Below, piece by piece: positions 34,453 to 35,908 of a DNA stretch of 35,908 bases; the stretch's first letter is position 1; each line of letters opens with the position of its first letter. The notes beneath the pieces were generated by a model that did not search any database, was not told where the DNA came from, and was given only the letters and a program-made list of their open reading frames with translations. This DNA comes from Gammaproteobacteria bacterium (GTDB lineage Bacteria > Pseudomonadota > Gammaproteobacteria > GCF-002020875), in NCBI GenBank assembly GCA_013349825.1, contig DUYW01000016.1, forward strand, positions 1 through 35,908, written 5' to 3'. The position numbers were made by a program, and so were the translations under genes.

Positions 34453-34671
34453 TTAACGGGCGCGGAAAACGATGCGTCCCTTAGATAGGTCGTAAGGGGT
34501 GAGTGCAACGGTTACCTTGTCACCCTTGAGGATACGAATGTAGTGTTTGCGCATCTTGCCAGAGATATGTGCAATGACCTGGTGACCATTCTCCAGCTCA
34601 ACTCTGAAGGTTGTATTGGGAAGGTTCTCAGTAACCGTCCCTTCCATCTCAATATGTTCTTCTTTTGCCAT
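34453..34671 (-). CDS. infA: Translation initiation factor IF-1
   Basis: A 72-residue S1/OB-fold protein that binds the ribosomal A site during initiation. The sequence [20 protein letters not shown] through KGRIVFRAR is typical. The frame could start 7 codons earlier, at 34692, but the ATG at 34669-34671 gives the universal MAKE start and is preferred, with GAGAG just upstream. It is convergent with clpA. Confidence 0.97.
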   Translation of the reverse strand: MAKEEHIEMEGTVTENLPNTTFRVELENGHQVIAHISGKMRKHYIRILKGDKVTVALTPYDLSKGRIVFRAR

Positions 34672-34692
34672 TGTCTCTCGGTGTCTATCCAT

Positions 34693-34983
34693 TTAACTAT
34701 AAATTCAGGGTGCCGCATTATACATCAATCTGAATGATATGTTGTTTCTGAATTGTATAAGGGGCCTCTTTATGGGTGAAAAGCAGCGATTTCCCCCCTG
34801 TTATTCTCTCAAAATAGGGGGATTGACAATACGACTGTTGTAGAAATGTTACACAATGTTGCAAAAAATTGAAAAAAGTATTGCATTTATAAAAATGACA
34901 TAACACAATAGAAATAGCTCTTAAAAAAGTTTTTTTACTCTGTTACTAAAAATAATATCAATTACGTGTGGAGATTCTCTAGT
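34693..34983 (+). promoter_or_regulatory. A/T-rich divergent promoter region
   Basis: A 290-base gap between infA (-) and the LolA-like gene (+). It is strongly A/T rich toward the right end. A TTGACA hexamer is at 34823-34828, but no good -10 follows at 16-18 bases, so no promoter is assigned. The last 60 bases contain A and T runs typical of UP elements or curved DNA. Confidence 0.35.
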
Positions 34984-35908
34984 ATGAAAAATGTAATCAT
35001 GGGTGTAGCTGCGGCCGCAATCTCATTCACCTCGGCATCTGCTCTGGCTGGTGTCTCAAAAGATCTGCCACTGCCATCCGGGACACCTACAGCAGACCAG
35101 GTCATGGAGCAGGTCTACTTTGTAAACCACTTCTACTCACTGGATAACTACGGTATTGGCAAGAAGGGTAGAAATATCACCGTAATCGTCAGCCGTTCTG
35201 AAGGCAAAAAACCCTCTACACTGACGGTAGAGCGTTACCTCAATAACAGCTATGATGATGGTGTGGTTGCAACCAAAGACCTTGCAATCTTCCGCTCCGG
35301 TAAGCTGAAAGGTACCGGTATGCTGATTACAGACTACGCTGATGATGCCAAGTCACAATCCTATGCAATCTGGCTGCCTGCTCTGCGTAAGATTCGCCGC
35401 TTTGCAGAACCTGCACATGATGATGCTGGGGTGGTACCGACTTTACATTCGGTGATGTCATGTTGCGTAAGCCTCAGCATGAGAGCCACAAAATACTGGG
35501 TACAGAGACTTTTTCCGGTTGTCTGAATGGGATGGAAATTCCTAAAGATCAGCGCAATAAATATATGAAGAAGTTACCCGCAGCCTCTTGCGTATCCAAG
35601 GATAAAGAGGTGTACAAGGTCGAGAGTATGCCTAAACGTGAAAACTGGTGGTATGACAGTCGTGTCAGTTATGTCGATACCAAGAGTTATGCAGATTACC
35701 GTACGGATTTCTTCAAAGATGGTCAAAAGATCAAAACCATTGACCGTGACTGGCAGAGCTTTGGAATGGATGATGTCCGTGCCCAATTCTGGGGTTACTG
35801 GTATGGTAAAACCTACAATACAGGTCACGAGACATGGGCAGTAATCCCTGCAAAAGTCGTCACTAAGAATGACAAAAAGCTAAAACCAAGCCTCTGGAGC
35901 GAAAAGAC
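34984..35908 (+). pseudogene. Exported LolA-like (outer membrane lipoprotein-sorting type) protein, frameshifted and cut by the window edge
   Basis: The first frame begins at ATG 34984 with a signal peptide (about 1-22, ending ASALA). It continues through MEQVYFVNHFYSLDNYG, VERYLNNSYDDG, AIFRSGKLKGTGMLITDY and LPALRKIRRFAEPAHDDA, then changes to unrelated sequence and stops at 35526. The family sequence resumes in another frame from 35430 (GGTDFTFGDVMLRKPQHESH) and stays open to the window end (KPSLWSEK). Adding one base between 35427 and 35428 would restore HDDAWGGTDFTFGDV. The family resembles the periplasmic LolA-like group (PF17131), whose function is unclear. The break may be a real mutation or a sequencing error. 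An upstream in-frame start at 34966 is less likely than 34984. Confidence 0.8.

Noticed and set aside
1..35908. CRISPR array, prophage, insertion sequence or integrase
   Set aside because: No spaced direct repeats of CRISPR type, transposase, integrase or phage structural genes were seen in any frame.

Overview
This window reads as a chromosomal segment of a motile gammaproteobacterium of moderate GC content. It is a flagellar export, motor and chemotaxis island followed by a short housekeeping block. The order fliM-fliN-fliO-fliP-fliQ-fliR-flhB-flhA-flhF-fleN-fliA-cheY-cheZ-cheA follows the polar-flagellum pattern of Pseudomonas and Vibrio relatives. The rluE-nudJ-mnmA and clpS-clpA-infA neighbourhoods are also gammaproteobacterial. 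I cannot name the genus. A sulfur-oxidiser-like lineage is a guess only.

Layout: (1) 187-7782, a first chemotaxis module on the + strand: cheW, cheY, cheA, a ParA-family ATPase, a STAS-domain protein, a CheZ-like protein and a transmembrane chemoreceptor, closed by a strong terminator at 7813-7841. (2) 7916-10504, motA, motB and a YcgR-like PilZ protein. (3) 10595-20688, a sigma-54-type promoter, then fliM to fliA. (4) 20693-24348, cheY, cheZ, a second cheA and a cheW. (5) 24361-27868, a small unrecognised gene, a third cheW, cheR, cheD and cheB. (6) 27936-31462 on the - strand: rluE, nudJ, mnmA, a DUF302 protein and nfo, read right to left. (7) clpS-clpA on the + strand and infA on the - strand. 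(8) 34984 to the window end, a LolA-like exported protein gene interrupted by a frameshift.

How the genes fit together: the receptor, two CheA kinases and three CheW couplers would feed two CheY proteins. CheZ and possibly the CheZ-like protein remove the signal. CheR, CheB and CheD adapt the receptor. FliM/FliN form the switch that reads CheY-P. MotA/MotB power rotation and the PilZ protein may brake it in response to c-di-GMP. FliO/P/Q/R, FlhA and FlhB form the export gate. FlhF and FleN set flagellar position and number, and FliA drives late genes. The first module and the cheW-cheR-cheD-cheB block look like two halves of one chemotaxis system, separated by the fli/flh/che operon, because their CheW proteins resemble each other more than the CheW between them.

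The most interesting signals are: a probable second CheZ-type phosphatase with a conserved DxxxQ pair; a CheY-docking-like peptide found in FliM, CheZ and twice in the second CheA; a receptor with five HAMP-like units spaced exactly 45 residues apart and a CheR/CheB-tethering pentapeptide; the ParA-STAS insertion; and a possible leaderless fliO.
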